Counted from the stretch's first letter, positions 27,084 to 36,054 are shown. The stretch is DNA of 52,468 nucleotides from an uncultured Bacteroidota bacterium (GCA_903905065.1 CAIVEW010000107.1:1-52468), one strand, 5' to 3'. Numbers and translations are program-made. The notes: generated by a model from the letters alone, not told the origin.

Positions 27084-27217
27084 CCCTGGAAAATTCCAGG
27101 TCGGAAATTCCAAATTGCAACCCTATTTCGGGTATTAAAAATCGGATAAGAATAGTATCTTGTAAACTGTCCGCCAGGAAACGGCGAGACTTACGACTAT
27201 CGACTTACAACTCAATT

Positions 27218-27781
27218 ATGTTTATAGAACCATTTCGCTCAGGCGCAAAAAAAGGATGGATGGAAGTGATATGCGGCTGCATGTTCTCTGGCAAGACCGA
27301 AGAACTTATCCGCAGGCTGAAGCGGGTGCAGATTGCCGGGCAAAAGGCGGAAATCTTCAAGCCGGCTATAGATGTCCGCTATGATGCTAATGACATTGTA
27401 TCTCATGATGCGCAGAGGATCCGCTCCACTCCCGTAGACAACTACTACAATATCCTGCTGCTGGCATCTGATGTGGATGTGGTAGGCATTGATGAGGCGC
27501 AGTTTTTCGATACGGGGATAGTGGATGTGCTGGAGCAACTGATGCTGCGCGGCACACGCGTTATAGTGGCAGGGCTGGACATGGATTTTTCCGGAAAACC
27601 CTTTGGCCCTATACCCGCTTTGCTGGCACGGGCAGAGTACATAACCAAACTCCACGCCATATGTGTAAAGTGCGGCGATATAGCCAACTACTCTTACCGC
27701 AAAGCAAAGATCGATGACCAGGTGTTGCTGGGAGAGAAAGATGTTTACGAGCCGAGGTGCCGGAATTGCTATTACAATTAA
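27218..27781 (+). CDS. tdk: Thymidine kinase, type II
   Basis: Phosphorylates thymidine (and deoxyuridine) with ATP in the salvage path to dTTP; cytoplasmic tetramer. 187 residues, normal length. The P-loop is [10 protein letters not shown] (residues 20-29), Walker B is [10 protein letters not shown], the lasso-region text is [13 protein letters not shown], and the zinc ribbon uses CVKC and CRNC. The short N-terminal extension [13 protein letters not shown] is usual in Bacteroidota. A GACTTACGACT repeat runs up to 8 bp before the ATG and leaves no recognisable promoter next to the gene. Confidence 0.96.
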   Translation: MFIEPFRSGAKKGWMEVICGCMFSGKTEELIRRLKRVQIAGQKAEIFKPAIDVRYDANDIVSHDAQRIRSTPVDNYYNILLLASDVDVVGIDEAQFFDTGIVDVLEQLMLRGTRVIVAGLDMDFSGKPFGPIPALLARAEYITKLHAICVKCGDIANYSYRKAKIDDQVLLGEKDVYEPRCRNCYYN

Positions 27782-27880
27782 CGGAAAAACAAAACCCAAA
27801 TCTGTCCCAATTGCTCAAACATTTGGAATTTGGATTGTAGATTTTGAATTTTCTATGGATTTTTTCTGTGTTCCAATCAT

Positions 27881-27888
27881 TACTTTTG
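27881..27888 (+). promoter_or_regulatory. -7 box just before the TolC-family gene
   Basis: TACTTTTG, matching TAnnTTTG, ends 4 bp before the ATG at 27893. If used, the transcript would start at or next to the start codon, giving a leaderless mRNA. No clear TTTG at the -33 distance. Confidence 0.45.
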
Positions 27889-27892
27889 CGCT

Positions 27893-29344
27893 ATGCGCCT
27901 TTTTTTAGCTATTATCCTATGCTTATTATTAAATCCTAATGCCTATGCGCAACCCGGTGGCAATCTCGACAACGTATGGTCGCTGGAGCGCTGTGTGCAG
28001 TATGCGATAGACCATAATATTTCAATAAAGCAGGATTCGCTTAATGCCCGGCTGGCTAAGTATACACTGAAGCAAAGCCAGCTATCCCAGCTACCTACCC
28101 TAAGCGCAAACGGCAGCTATGGCCGCAGCCTTGGCCGTTCCATCAACCCCACAACCAACCAGTTCGTAGATGCAGATTACAACTTTGTAAGTGCTTCAGG
28201 TAACGGAAATTTGTTATTATTCGGTTGGATGCAGGTGCGCAATATCATTGAGAAAAACCGGTATAGCCTGGAAGCCTATCTTGCCGACCTCGACCAGCTC
28301 AAAGACGACGTCTCACTGAATGTGGCCAACAGCTTCCTCACTACCCTACTGGCCGAAGAGCAGATCAATATCAGCAAGAACCAGGTAGATCTTTCCAAAG
28401 CACAGCTTGCCCAGACCCGCGCTTTTACCGACGCAGGCCGGCTACCAGAGCTAAATGTAGCGCAATTAGAGTCGCAGCTTGCCACGGACAGTTCCAATCT
28501 CATTAATTCAATTGCCAATTACAATTCAGCTGTATTAGATCTCAAATCTTTGCTTAATCTTGATTTTTCCGTCCCCTTCAGCATTAAAATTCCCGATGTG
28601 GAAGTGGGAGAGCAAATGGTTGTCTCTCACCTGCAACCGGAAGAAGTGTACGAAAAAGCACGTACCCACTTTGGTTCCATAAAAAGCAGTCAGTTGCGGG
28701 TAACTTCGGCCGAGAAAGGGCTGGCCGCTTCGAAGGGAAACTTATATCCCCAGTTATCGCTTGGCTACCAGGTGGGGACGAACTGGGCGAACAATTACCA
28801 AACCGTTTCGGGGTATAAAACAGACACGACTACGACTAATATTGTAACCACACAAGGCGGGTTTATATCACTTCCTACGTCCCTCCCGGAGGTTAATTAC
28901 ACACCAGTTTTGTCATCCATACCGCTTGGCACGCAGTTAAACAATAACTTTCGCCAAACTGTATTTTTAAATCTTAATATCCCCATTCTCAACGGTTGGC
29001 AGTCACAATACGCTGTTCGCCAGGCCCGCATTAACCTCGAATCACAGCAGCTCAATGAATATAACGCGGAACTGACGCTGAAGCAAAACGTATACAAAGC
29101 ACATAATAACGCCCTCAATTCTATCCAGAAATATTATGCGGCCAAACGTGCTGATGAAGCCGCGAAACGCGCGCTTGATTTTGCCACCAAACGCTACGAC
29201 CTAGGGCTCACAAGCACTGTGGACCTGCTGGTAACTCAAAATTCTGCGTTTACCGCTGCGGCCAACCTGGCGCTGGCTAAGTATGACCTGATCTTCAAAC
29301 TAAAAGTAATAGACTATTATCTCGGCAAGGAACTAAAATTGTGA
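27893..29344 (+). CDS. TolC-family outer membrane efflux protein
   Basis: A 483-residue exported protein with signal peptide ending at NAYAQP. It shows the long-helix duplicated layout of TolC proteins: CVQYAIDHNISIKQDSLN starts the first repeat, LAQTRAFTDAGRLPELNVAQ is the typical helix turn, LNLNIPILNGWQSQYAVRQA starts the second beta-strand/helix block, and KRYDLGLTSTVDLLVTQNSA is the hallmark near the end. It forms a trimeric channel used by efflux pumps or type I secretion. No adaptor or pump gene is adjacent; the next gene, 3 bp away, is an inositol monophosphatase. Confidence 0.92.
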   Translation: MRLFLAIILCLLLNPNAYAQPGGNLDNVWSLERCVQYAIDHNISIKQDSLNARLAKYTLKQSQLSQLPTLSANGSYGRSLGRSINPTTNQFVDADYNFVSASGNGNLLLFGWMQVRNIIEKNRYSLEAYLADLDQLKDDVSLNVANSFLTTLLAEEQINISKNQVDLSKAQLAQTRAFTDAGRLPELNVAQLESQLATDSSNLINSIANYNSAVLDLKSLLNLDFSVPFSIKIPDVEVGEQMVVSHLQPEEVYEKARTHFGSIKSSQLRVTSAEKGLAASKGNLYPQLSLGYQVGTNWANNYQTVSGYKTDTTTTNIVTTQGGFISLPTSLPEVNYTPVLSSIPLGTQLNNNFRQTVFLNLNIPILNGWQSQYAVRQARINLESQQLNEYNAELTLKQNVYKAHNNALNSIQKYYAAKRADEAAKRALDFATKRYDLGLTSTVDLLVTQNSAFTAAANLALAKYDLIFKLKVIDYYLGKELKL

Positions 29345-29347
29345 CCT

Positions 29348-30148
29348 ATGGACGAACTTAGAGAAGTGCTGCTTGATGCAACAAGAGAAGCCGGAAAGAT
29401 AATACTCCAGCACTTCGATGGTGCGTTCAAGATAGATCATAAGGAGGGCATCAACAACCTGGTGACAGAAGTGGATAATCTTGCTGAAGATAAGATCATC
29501 GAGGTGATACGTGCCACGTTTCCCACCCACAGCATTATCAGCGAGGAAGCAGGCGAAATGATCAAAAAGTCCGACTACCAGTGGATCGTAGACCCCATAG
29601 ATGGCACCGTGAACTTCGCGCACGGTGTACCTATATGTTGTGTAAGCATCGGGCTACTGCATAATGACGAGATCATTCTCGGTGCAGTGTACAACCCCAT
29701 GATGAATGAATTATTTTTTGCGGAGAAAGGCAAAGGCGCAACCCTGAACGGGCAACCAATTAAAGTGTCAAAAAAAAGTGACTTTAAGAAAGCTTTCCTG
29801 GTCACTGGCTTCCCCTATAAATGGCCCGATGGTGCGGAACACCCCATAAAGGTATTTGAAATGCTGGTGCTGGAGGGACTCCCGGTAAGGCGTTTAGGCT
29901 CCGCGGCCATAGACCTTTGCTGGGTAGCCTGCGGCCGTTTCGATGGCTTCTGGGAATACAACCTGCAGGCATGGGACGTAGCTGCCGGCTATCTGATAGT
30001 GAAAGAAGCAGGGGGCCGTGTCTCAGATTTTAAAGGTAAGGATGCCAGCGTTTTCGAAAGGCAAACACTCGCCACCAATGGACTGATACACGAAGCGATT
30101 CTGGAGAAAATTATGAATAAAACAAGCGAAATGGGAATTGGGAATTAG
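29348..30148 (+). CDS. Inositol monophosphatase family protein (SuhB-like)
   Basis: A 266-residue Mg2+-dependent phosphatase. Metal ligands are in EVDNLAEDKI, ISEEAGE, WIVDPIDGTVNFAHG and WDVAAGYLIVKEAGG. Substrates in the family include myo-inositol-1-phosphate and histidinol phosphate, so specificity is open. It begins 3 bp after the TolC-family stop and is surely in the same transcript. Its last residues (EMGIGN) and stop are encoded inside the left arm of the AATTCC/GGAATT inverted repeat, so the repeat appears to have replaced the original 3' end. Confidence 0.93.
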   Translation: MDELREVLLDATREAGKIILQHFDGAFKIDHKEGINNLVTEVDNLAEDKIIEVIRATFPTHSIISEEAGEMIKKSDYQWIVDPIDGTVNFAHGVPICCVSIGLLHNDEIILGAVYNPMMNELFFAEKGKGATLNGQPIKVSKKSDFKKAFLVTGFPYKWPDGAEHPIKVFEMLVLEGLPVRRLGSAAIDLCWVACGRFDGFWEYNLQAWDVAAGYLIVKEAGGRVSDFKGKDASVFERQTLATNGLIHEAILEKIMNKTSEMGIGN

Positions 30149-30244
30149 TAATTAGGGAATTGGGATTGTTTCCGATACCCTAAAGAAAATTGAAACCAAA
30201 TGAGCCAAAACAATCCAAATTCCTAATCCCCATCTCCTAATTCC
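30132..30244. repeat. Long imperfect AATTCC/GGAATT inverted repeat
   Basis: Left arm 30132-30171 (GGGAATTGGGATTGTTT at its end) pairs with right arm 30206-30244 (AAACAATCCAAATTCC at its start), loop about 34 bases. It covers the 3' end of the phosphatase gene and most of the spacer to thiL. No T-run follows. Confidence 0.7.
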
Positions 30245-30258
30245 ACCAAACAAAAAAA

Positions 30259-31293
30259 ATGGATACAACAAGAACAGAAATAGCGTCGCTCGGTGAATTT
30301 GGCCTGATAGAGCATCTCACAAAAAATAATGAAACCCGCAATGCCGGTACGCTGCTCAGCGTAGGTGATGATGCCGCTGTGATCGATCAGTTCGGCCGGC
30401 AATCCGTTATCTCCACCGATCTGCTGCTGGAAGGCATACACTTCGACCTCATGTACACGCCATTGAAGCACCTCGGATATAAGGCTGTTGCGGTAAATCT
30501 CTCTGATATATACGCCATGATGGCCACGCCAACTCACATCACAATGGCGCTGGGCATCTCCAATAAGTTTTCGGTGGAGGCGCTCGATGAGTTTTATGAG
30601 GGCGTGTATGCTGCCTGTGAGGAATTTGATGTAGACCTTATTGGCGGCGATACAACCAGCTCTAAAATAGGATTTGTCATCGGCGTTACCGCCATAGGCG
30701 AAGTTGCGCCTGATAAATATGTGACCCGCGCCGGCGCAAAAGTGAATGACCTCATCTGCGTATCCGGTGACCTGGGCGCAGCGTACCTGGGTCTGCAAAT
30801 TCTGGAACGCGAAAAAAAGATATTCCTCGAAAATCCCGGCATTCAGCCCGATCTCGAGAACCAGAAATATGCTATTGGCCGGATACTAAAGCCAGAGCCA
30901 CGTGCCGATATAAAAGAATGGCTGGAAAAAACAGGCATTGTCCCTACTTCCATGATCGATGTAAGTGACGGCCTTAGCTCAGAGCTACTGCACATATGCA
31001 CCGCCAGTGATACCGGCTGTATTCTTTACGAAGAAAAAATACCGATTCACGACGATGCCCGCAAACTGGCCATGGAATTCCAGGTGGGCGCTGTGGCCTG
31101 CGCCCTGAGCGGCGGGGAAGATTATGAGCTGCTCTTTACCATAAAGCAGGAAGACTATGAAAAAGTAGCGCGCAATAACAACATAAGCGTTATCGGTTAT
31201 ATCACCGAAAAAGGAGAAGGCGCAAATCTGCTGACTAAGGGCGGCAATAAGCACAAGCTCACCGCCCAGGGCTGGAACGCATTTCATGGATAA
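30259..31293 (+). CDS. thiL: Thiamine-monophosphate kinase
   Basis: Converts thiamine monophosphate to the coenzyme thiamine pyrophosphate with ATP. 344 residues, an AIR-synthase-like fold. Motifs: SVGDDAAVID near residue 36, STDLLLEGIHFDL, YKAVAVNLSDIYAMMA, DLIGGDTTSS, ICVSGDLGAAYLGLQI, MIDVSDGLSSELLHI and ALSGGEDYELLFTI. No TPP riboswitch or other thi gene lies near. An inverted repeat separates it from the upstream phosphatase gene. Confidence 0.95.
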   Translation: MDTTRTEIASLGEFGLIEHLTKNNETRNAGTLLSVGDDAAVIDQFGRQSVISTDLLLEGIHFDLMYTPLKHLGYKAVAVNLSDIYAMMATPTHITMALGISNKFSVEALDEFYEGVYAACEEFDVDLIGGDTTSSKIGFVIGVTAIGEVAPDKYVTRAGAKVNDLICVSGDLGAAYLGLQILEREKKIFLENPGIQPDLENQKYAIGRILKPEPRADIKEWLEKTGIVPTSMIDVSDGLSSELLHICTASDTGCILYEEKIPIHDDARKLAMEFQVGAVACALSGGEDYELLFTIKQEDYEKVARNNNISVIGYITEKGEGANLLTKGGNKHKLTAQGWNAFHG

Positions 31294-31421
31294 TTTCATT
31301 GTAATCGAAAGTTAAAAAGCGGTGGTCTGCGAAGGGAATTACCTGGAGAAACGGGAAAAAATACCCCTTTTTAGCCGCTGTTAAAGTATTTTTTTGTATT
31401 TTACGCTCAAATATTCATCGC

Positions 31422-31970
31422 ATGAAGATTTGGAAAACAACCCTGCTTACCGGCATACTATTCACTGCTGTTATATCTGCCATATTTTATACATCCTGCA
31501 CGCAGGATGCCTGCAATAATGTGAATTGCCTTAACGGCGGCTCTTGCGGCAATGGTATATGCCATTGTCCCACAGGGTATGAGGGGCCTCAATGCCAAAC
31601 TTTGTCTACAACAAGATACATAGGTGGCTATGCAGGCTTTACTTCGTGCAATAATACCCAGCAGGTAATAGACAGTGCGTTCATTACTGCCGGCGATGCA
31701 ATAAATACGGTAAATATAGTTTTGAACAGCATTAAACCTAAGGTATTGCAGGGCTATATTAACAACAATGCCAGCACTTATTCCATTATTGTTACCAATA
31801 ACGATAGTACGCTGAATGGTTCCACTTTCTATGAGCGCCTGTTTACGATCACGCTGCAAAGTGACAACAGCCTTTCTATTCACGAATACGAGGAAAACAT
31901 CTTCAATACTGTTTCCGGCCCCGATACGATCATCAATAAGTGCACCTTTATCGGGCAGAAATTTAATTAA
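31422..31970 (+). CDS. Lipoprotein with one EGF-like domain
   Basis: A 182-residue exported protein. An N-terminal membrane segment ends at FYTSC, with Cys26 the likely lipidation site. Residues 31-58 form a compact EGF-like module with cysteines at 31, 36, 42, 47, 49 and 58 and the signature CHCPTGYEGPQC. The rest is beta-rich (TRYIGGYAGFTSC, INTVNIVLNSIKPKVLQGYI), with a further Cys pair that could bond. EGF modules are uncommon but known in Bacteroidota surface lipoproteins. Partner unknown. Confidence 0.8.
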   Translation: MKIWKTTLLTGILFTAVISAIFYTSCTQDACNNVNCLNGGSCGNGICHCPTGYEGPQCQTLSTTRYIGGYAGFTSCNNTQQVIDSAFITAGDAINTVNIVLNSIKPKVLQGYINNNASTYSIIVTNNDSTLNGSTFYERLFTITLQSDNSLSIHEYEENIFNTVSGPDTIINKCTFIGQKFN

Positions 31971-32048
31971 CCCAGATAATTTCCGGGGAGATAAGTACCG
32001 GGCAGGTGTTGCTCACGATTTTATTTTTTATAACGGGGGTTAGGGATC

Positions 32049-32984
32049 ATGTCAATAAAAGTTGAAGCGCTTACCAAGGTTTACGAAACGCAAAAAGCGG
32101 TCAATAACATTTCTTTCGAACTGAAAAAAGGGGAGATAGTAGGATTCCTGGGGCCTAACGGAGCGGGCAAATCAACAACCATGAAGATCATTACCGGTTA
32201 TCTGCCCGCGACATCGGGTAAGGCGACAGTATGTGGTTTTGACGTTCAGGAACGCCCGATGGACGTACGTAAACGCCTCGGCTACCTGCCGGAAGCCAAT
32301 CCGCTGTATTTCGAAATGTATGTGCGGGAGTATCTTGAATTCTCCGCCGGCATCCACAAGCTGGGCAAGGACGGCAAAAAAAGGATAGAGGAAATGATAG
32401 CCCTCACCGGGCTGGGCAAGGAAGCACATAAAAAAATAGGTGCCCTCTCTAAAGGTTATAAACAGCGCGTAGGCCTTGCACAAGCCATGCTGCACAACCC
32501 TGAGGTATTGATCCTGGATGAGCCCACATCCGGCCTTGACCCCAACCAGATAGTGGAAATACGCGACCTCATAAAAAACATAGGCAGCGAAAAGACAGTA
32601 CTGCTCTCTACCCACATCATGCAGGAAGTGCAGGCCATGTGCAGCCGCGTTATTATCATCAATAACGGCCAGATAGTGGCCGATGATTCTATAGAACACC
32701 TGCAGCAAGTAAATACAAAACAAGGCGTGCTGGCAGTAGCCTTCGAGAAAGATATTGACGCTATACTTCTTTCCGACTTAAAAAACCTGGAGCGTTACGA
32801 AAACACAGCACCGAATAAATGGATGCTCGTCACCAATGATCCCGATGGGCTGAGAAGGGAAGTAATGCAGTGGGCCGTAAAGCACGATATAAATATCAGC
32901 TCGCTCCAGGCACAAACGCAGTCACTAGAAGACGTTTTCCGTAAACTGACCAACAGTAAAGAAACCGTTGCCGTAAATTCCTAA
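32049..32984 (+). CDS. gldA: ABC transporter ATP-binding protein, GldA-like
   Basis: A 311-residue ABC ATPase. Walker A GPNGAGKS, Q-loop YLPEANPLYFEMYVREYLEF, signature LSKGYKQRV, Walker B LILDEPTSGLDPNQ, H-loop LSTHIMQEV, then a 90-residue C-terminal domain ending LEDVFRKLT. The wording YLPEANPLY with the DPNQIVEIRDLIK block fits GldA, the ATPase of the gliding-associated GldA-GldF-GldG transporter. The gldF and gldG genes are not adjacent, so the assignment rests on sequence resemblance alone. It could serve another ABC-2 permease. Confidence 0.75.
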   Translation: MSIKVEALTKVYETQKAVNNISFELKKGEIVGFLGPNGAGKSTTMKIITGYLPATSGKATVCGFDVQERPMDVRKRLGYLPEANPLYFEMYVREYLEFSAGIHKLGKDGKKRIEEMIALTGLGKEAHKKIGALSKGYKQRVGLAQAMLHNPEVLILDEPTSGLDPNQIVEIRDLIKNIGSEKTVLLSTHIMQEVQAMCSRVIIINNGQIVADDSIEHLQQVNTKQGVLAVAFEKDIDAILLSDLKNLERYENTAPNKWMLVTNDPDGLRREVMQWAVKHDINISSLQAQTQSLEDVFRKLTNSKETVAVNS

Positions 32985-33018
32985 AACGGAGCGTCAAGGA
33001 TGTACTGATTCCGGTTGG

Positions 33019-33435
33019 CTAAAAATTGTACGCAACCCCTAACTGATTTCGCTTATTGACTATTGAGAACTTCGATCTTCGATCTGCCCGAAGCCCGTAA
33101 GCAAACGTTATTACACCCGGAATAAACACCGACAATCCGCCTACACCAATCAACGCGAATAATATTTGTCGGCTTGCGTCACCCTCGTCTGCTTGCTGGT
33201 TTGTAGCAATGCCAACTGCAGATACAGTTATTAACGCTCCCCCTGCAATCATTAACCCTTCGCCTATATGGACACGGCGACCATACTTTGCTGTCTCCAT
33301 GGTCGATATTAGTAAGTTAGTCTGCTTCAACTGTGAATATTGGGCGTACAAAACATTTGTTGCAGTATATTGCCCGAAAACAATATAATGTTGAGCCAAA
33401 AAAAAGATTGAGAAAAGGATAACATGCTTCATCAT
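33019..33435 (-). CDS. Small membrane protein, unknown
   Basis: A 138-residue protein. The N-terminus MMKHVILFSIFFLAQHYIVF is a signal peptide or anchor, followed by a short coiled segment (LYAQYSQLKQTNLLISTMET). Two membrane segments follow (GEGLMIAGGALITVSAVGIA and ILFALIGVGGLSVFIPGVIT), then a basic end (RADRRSKFSIVNKRNQ). Similar helix-pair proteins of unknown role are frequent in Bacteroidota. It lies alone between the convergent gldA-like gene and the divergent MBOAT gene. Confidence 0.65.
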   Translation of the reverse strand: MMKHVILFSIFFLAQHYIVFGQYTATNVLYAQYSQLKQTNLLISTMETAKYGRRVHIGEGLMIAGGALITVSAVGIATNQQADEGDASRQILFALIGVGGLSVFIPGVITFAYGLRADRRSKFSIVNKRNQLGVAYNF

Positions 33436-33472
33436 TTAAATCTACAAATTCTTGCAGACTTATTTATACTTG

Positions 33473-33503
33473 TTTGTAAAATGCTAAACGAAATCTACTT
33501 TTG
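33473..33503 (+). promoter_or_regulatory. MBOAT promoter
   Basis: TTTG at 33473-33476, 19 bp, TACTTTTG at 33496-33503: a near-perfect Bacteroidota promoter, 25 bp before the ATG at 33528. It rules out the upstream in-frame TTG at 33501 as start. Confidence 0.78.
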
Positions 33504-33527
33504 CGTCGGCGGGATAACACATTTGCT

Positions 33528-35000
33528 ATGCTTTTTAACTCATTCGATTTCTTAATTTTCTTCCCGCTCGTTACCCTTATCTATTTCCTGTTGCCACACA
33601 AGTTCCGCTGGTTTCACCTGTTAGTGGCCAGTTGTGTGTTCTACATGTTCTTTATCCCGGTATATATCCTCATACTGCTGGCCACCATCATTATCGATTA
33701 TATTGCCGGCATAGTCATTGAGAATGCGCCGGATAACAGGCGAAAGCTCTTTCTTATCGTGAGCATTGTTACAAACGTAGGTGTGCTTGCCTTTTTTAAA
33801 TACTACAATTTTTTCGCCACCAATTTCAATGCCTTCTTTCACCTAACAAACTTACACGCCAACATTGCTTTATTAAAGATCATTCTGCCCATTGGATTGT
33901 CGTTCCATACCTTCCAGGCCATGAGCTATACCATAGAGGTATACCGTGGCAATCAAAAGGCAGAAAGACACTTCGGAATCTATGCACTCTACGTTATGTT
34001 TTATCCGCAGCTTGTGGCAGGCCCCATAGAGCGTCCGCAAAACCTGCTGCACCAATTCCATGCCCGGCATGACTTCAACTGGGACAATTGCAAAGAAGGG
34101 CTGAAACTGATGCTATGGGGCTTTTTCAAGAAAATAGTCATAGCGGAGCGGTTGGCAATGGTGGTAAACAATGTGTATGGGCATCCCGAAAAGTATCACG
34201 GAGCTGGGTTCGTCATCGCCGCAATTTTCTTTTCATTCCAGATCTATACCGATTTTTCAGGGTACTCAGATATTGCCATTGGTTCGGCAAAAGTGATGGG
34301 CTTCGACCTCATGCAGAATTTTAACCGGCCTTATTCGTCAAAGTCCATTTCGGAGTTCTGGAGAAGATGGCATATATCCCTGTCCACCTGGTTCTTCGAC
34401 TACGTCTTTAATCCCATGGTAGCATCGCTGCGCAGGTGGAGGAGGTGGGCAATTGCTATAGGTCTCGTAACGACCTTCTTTATCAGCGGCCTCTGGCACG
34501 GCGCCAGTTGGAACTTCATTATCTGGGGCCTGTTTTACGGCGTGGCGCTGGTGTACGAGTTTTTCACGCGGCCATTCAGGGAACGAGTCTTTGGGGCTAT
34601 GCCGAAGCGGCTTGCGGATTTCATCAGCCGGCTCATTACGTTCAGCTATGTTGTATTCGCATCCATTTTCTTCCGGGCAAATAATCTGCACGATGCTAAA
34701 TATATCATTTCACATTTGCTTACGGGCTGGCGCTCTGTCATGTCTTATGCCGGCATAAAGGCGCTGATCACAGCCCTTGGCGGCGGGGATACCATTTACG
34801 GGACGTTTAACATAGCGATGGGCCTCTTGCTTATCCTTCTGCTGGAATACCTGCAAAAGAAAATAGAAGGGAATAGTGTAAGCACGATAGTGAAAAATAA
34901 ACCCGTTTTCTGGAGATGGAGTTTTTATCTCCTCCTCGTTACTTCTATTTTATTTATTGGCGCCTACAACGAGCAGGCTTTTATTTATTTTCAATTTTAG
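33528..35000 (+). CDS. MBOAT family O-acyltransferase (AlgI/DltB-like)
   Basis: A 490-residue polytopic membrane acyltransferase. Family blocks are LPIGLSFHTFQAMSYTIEVY, YPQLVAGPIERPQNLL, FQIYTDFSGYSDIAIGSAK, SISEFWRRWHISLSTWF, and FISGLWHGASWNFIIWG with the catalytic His324. AlgI-type enzymes move acyl groups through the membrane to a periplasmic acceptor, usually with a partner SGNH-like protein. The next gene, 5 bp downstream, fits that partner. The acceptor is likely a surface polysaccharide or lipid, but cannot be told from this sequence. Start chosen by the promoter at 33473. Confidence 0.93.
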   Translation: MLFNSFDFLIFFPLVTLIYFLLPHKFRWFHLLVASCVFYMFFIPVYILILLATIIIDYIAGIVIENAPDNRRKLFLIVSIVTNVGVLAFFKYYNFFATNFNAFFHLTNLHANIALLKIILPIGLSFHTFQAMSYTIEVYRGNQKAERHFGIYALYVMFYPQLVAGPIERPQNLLHQFHARHDFNWDNCKEGLKLMLWGFFKKIVIAERLAMVVNNVYGHPEKYHGAGFVIAAIFFSFQIYTDFSGYSDIAIGSAKVMGFDLMQNFNRPYSSKSISEFWRRWHISLSTWFFDYVFNPMVASLRRWRRWAIAIGLVTTFFISGLWHGASWNFIIWGLFYGVALVYEFFTRPFRERVFGAMPKRLADFISRLITFSYVVFASIFFRANNLHDAKYIISHLLTGWRSVMSYAGIKALITALGGGDTIYGTFNIAMGLLLILLLEYLQKKIEGNSVSTIVKNKPVFWRWSFYLLLVTSILFIGAYNEQAFIYFQF

Positions 35001-35005
35001 CCCTG

Positions 35006-35926
35006 ATGAGAAGCGCAGTAAAATATAGCTTGTTGTTTCTGCTTATCCTGGTAGGTATCCTGCTGGGGTTGCAACACACACTCGACTATCTTTATAAAAA
35101 AAGAGCTTCGGATAAATATGCGCTCGTGCTGAATCATAAGCTGGATCCGGACATCATGATATTTGGCCCGTCCAGCACACTAAGGCATTTTAACCCAAAT
35201 ATCATAAAGGATATCACTGGCTACAGTTCCTACAATATGGGGTACGATGGCATGTTCTTCATGCAGTTCAACTCCCTGATAAAAGAACATCTTACCTACG
35301 AGAAGAACTGCAAATATGTGGTAATAGGCTGCAACACCTTTATGGGCAAGGACTGGATCATTCTGACCCCAAGCTCTTTTTTAGCATATCTCGATGAGGA
35401 CAACGTCTACAATTCTTTGGAGGAAATTGAGCCCAAGAAAATATTCCTCGCAAAATACCTGCCGGGATATAAATTGACGCTGCTCAACAAAGCGTATTAC
35501 ATGAGCATAATCTATAACGCCCACAAGCCGGATCCACTTTGCGGGCATGAACCGATACTCGACACCAGCCATAATTTTGAGACCATTACGGTACCCTTCC
35601 GCCAGCCAATTGACGATTATGTGTTTTCTACCTTCAAGTCAACAGTTGATGCGATCACGGCTAAGGGCATCAAAGTAGTACTGGTTATGTCTCCTATTTA
35701 TGAAAAAGGATTCAACCTCATCATCAACCGGGATACGATACTTGCCAAATATCGGTCGTTGGTGAATAAAGATGTCTCCTTCCTCGACTACACAAAAGAT
35801 ACCATCTGCCGCCATCCCGAATACTTCAACACCAACTCCCACCTTGGCAAGGCCGGCAGCGAAATATTTTCCAAAACATTCAGCAACGACCTGCTAAAAC
35901 TGCAAAAAGAAAAATACGGGAAGTAG
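35006..35926 (+). CDS. SGNH-like partner protein of the MBOAT
   Basis: A 306-residue protein with one N-terminal membrane anchor (YSLLFLLILVGILLGLQ) and an extracytoplasmic domain. DIMIFGPSSTLRHFNP resembles SGNH block I (nucleophile Ser), VVIGCNTF is where block III would be, and NTNSHLGKAGSEIFSKTF resembles block V with a His near the end. Such proteins complete the acyl transfer begun by AlgI/DltB-type MBOATs. The ATG at 35006 is 5 bp after the MBOAT stop; an in-frame ATG at 34916 inside that gene would give a non-standard N-terminus. The spacing makes co-expression certain in practice. Confidence 0.75.
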   Translation: MRSAVKYSLLFLLILVGILLGLQHTLDYLYKKRASDKYALVLNHKLDPDIMIFGPSSTLRHFNPNIIKDITGYSSYNMGYDGMFFMQFNSLIKEHLTYEKNCKYVVIGCNTFMGKDWIILTPSSFLAYLDEDNVYNSLEEIEPKKIFLAKYLPGYKLTLLNKAYYMSIIYNAHKPDPLCGHEPILDTSHNFETITVPFRQPIDDYVFSTFKSTVDAITAKGIKVVLVMSPIYEKGFNLIINRDTILAKYRSLVNKDVSFLDYTKDTICRHPEYFNTNSHLGKAGSEIFSKTFSNDLLKLQKEKYGK

Positions 35927-35968
35927 CACTATTTGAACATTAGACGGAGGCTTAAAATACACGCGTTT

Positions 35969-36025
35969 GCCGTCTTAAAACAAAATGAGGGAACTGCCCC
36001 TTGGCGTCTTTGCGAGATACCTTTT
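35969..36025 (+). repeat. Dispersed CTTTGCG-type repeat, copy 3
   Basis: GCCGTCTTAAAACAAAATGA to TTGGCGTCTTTGCGAGATAC, followed by CTTTT. Aligns with 6648-6710 and 15889-15952. It sits 43 bp past the SGNH-like gene. Confidence 0.8.
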
Positions 36026-36054
36026 CAGCGAGACACTTCCTAACAGGGTTGCAC

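Noticed and set aside
30149-30258. TPP riboswitch before thiL
   Set aside because: No CUGAGA or ACCUGA-type conserved THI-box words; the spacer is an AATTCC/GGAATT inverted repeat.
34916-35005. Upstream start of the SGNH-like gene inside the MBOAT gene
   Set aside because: The ATG at 35006 gives a standard membrane anchor and 5-bp spacing; the longer N-terminus is the out-of-frame reading of MBOAT.
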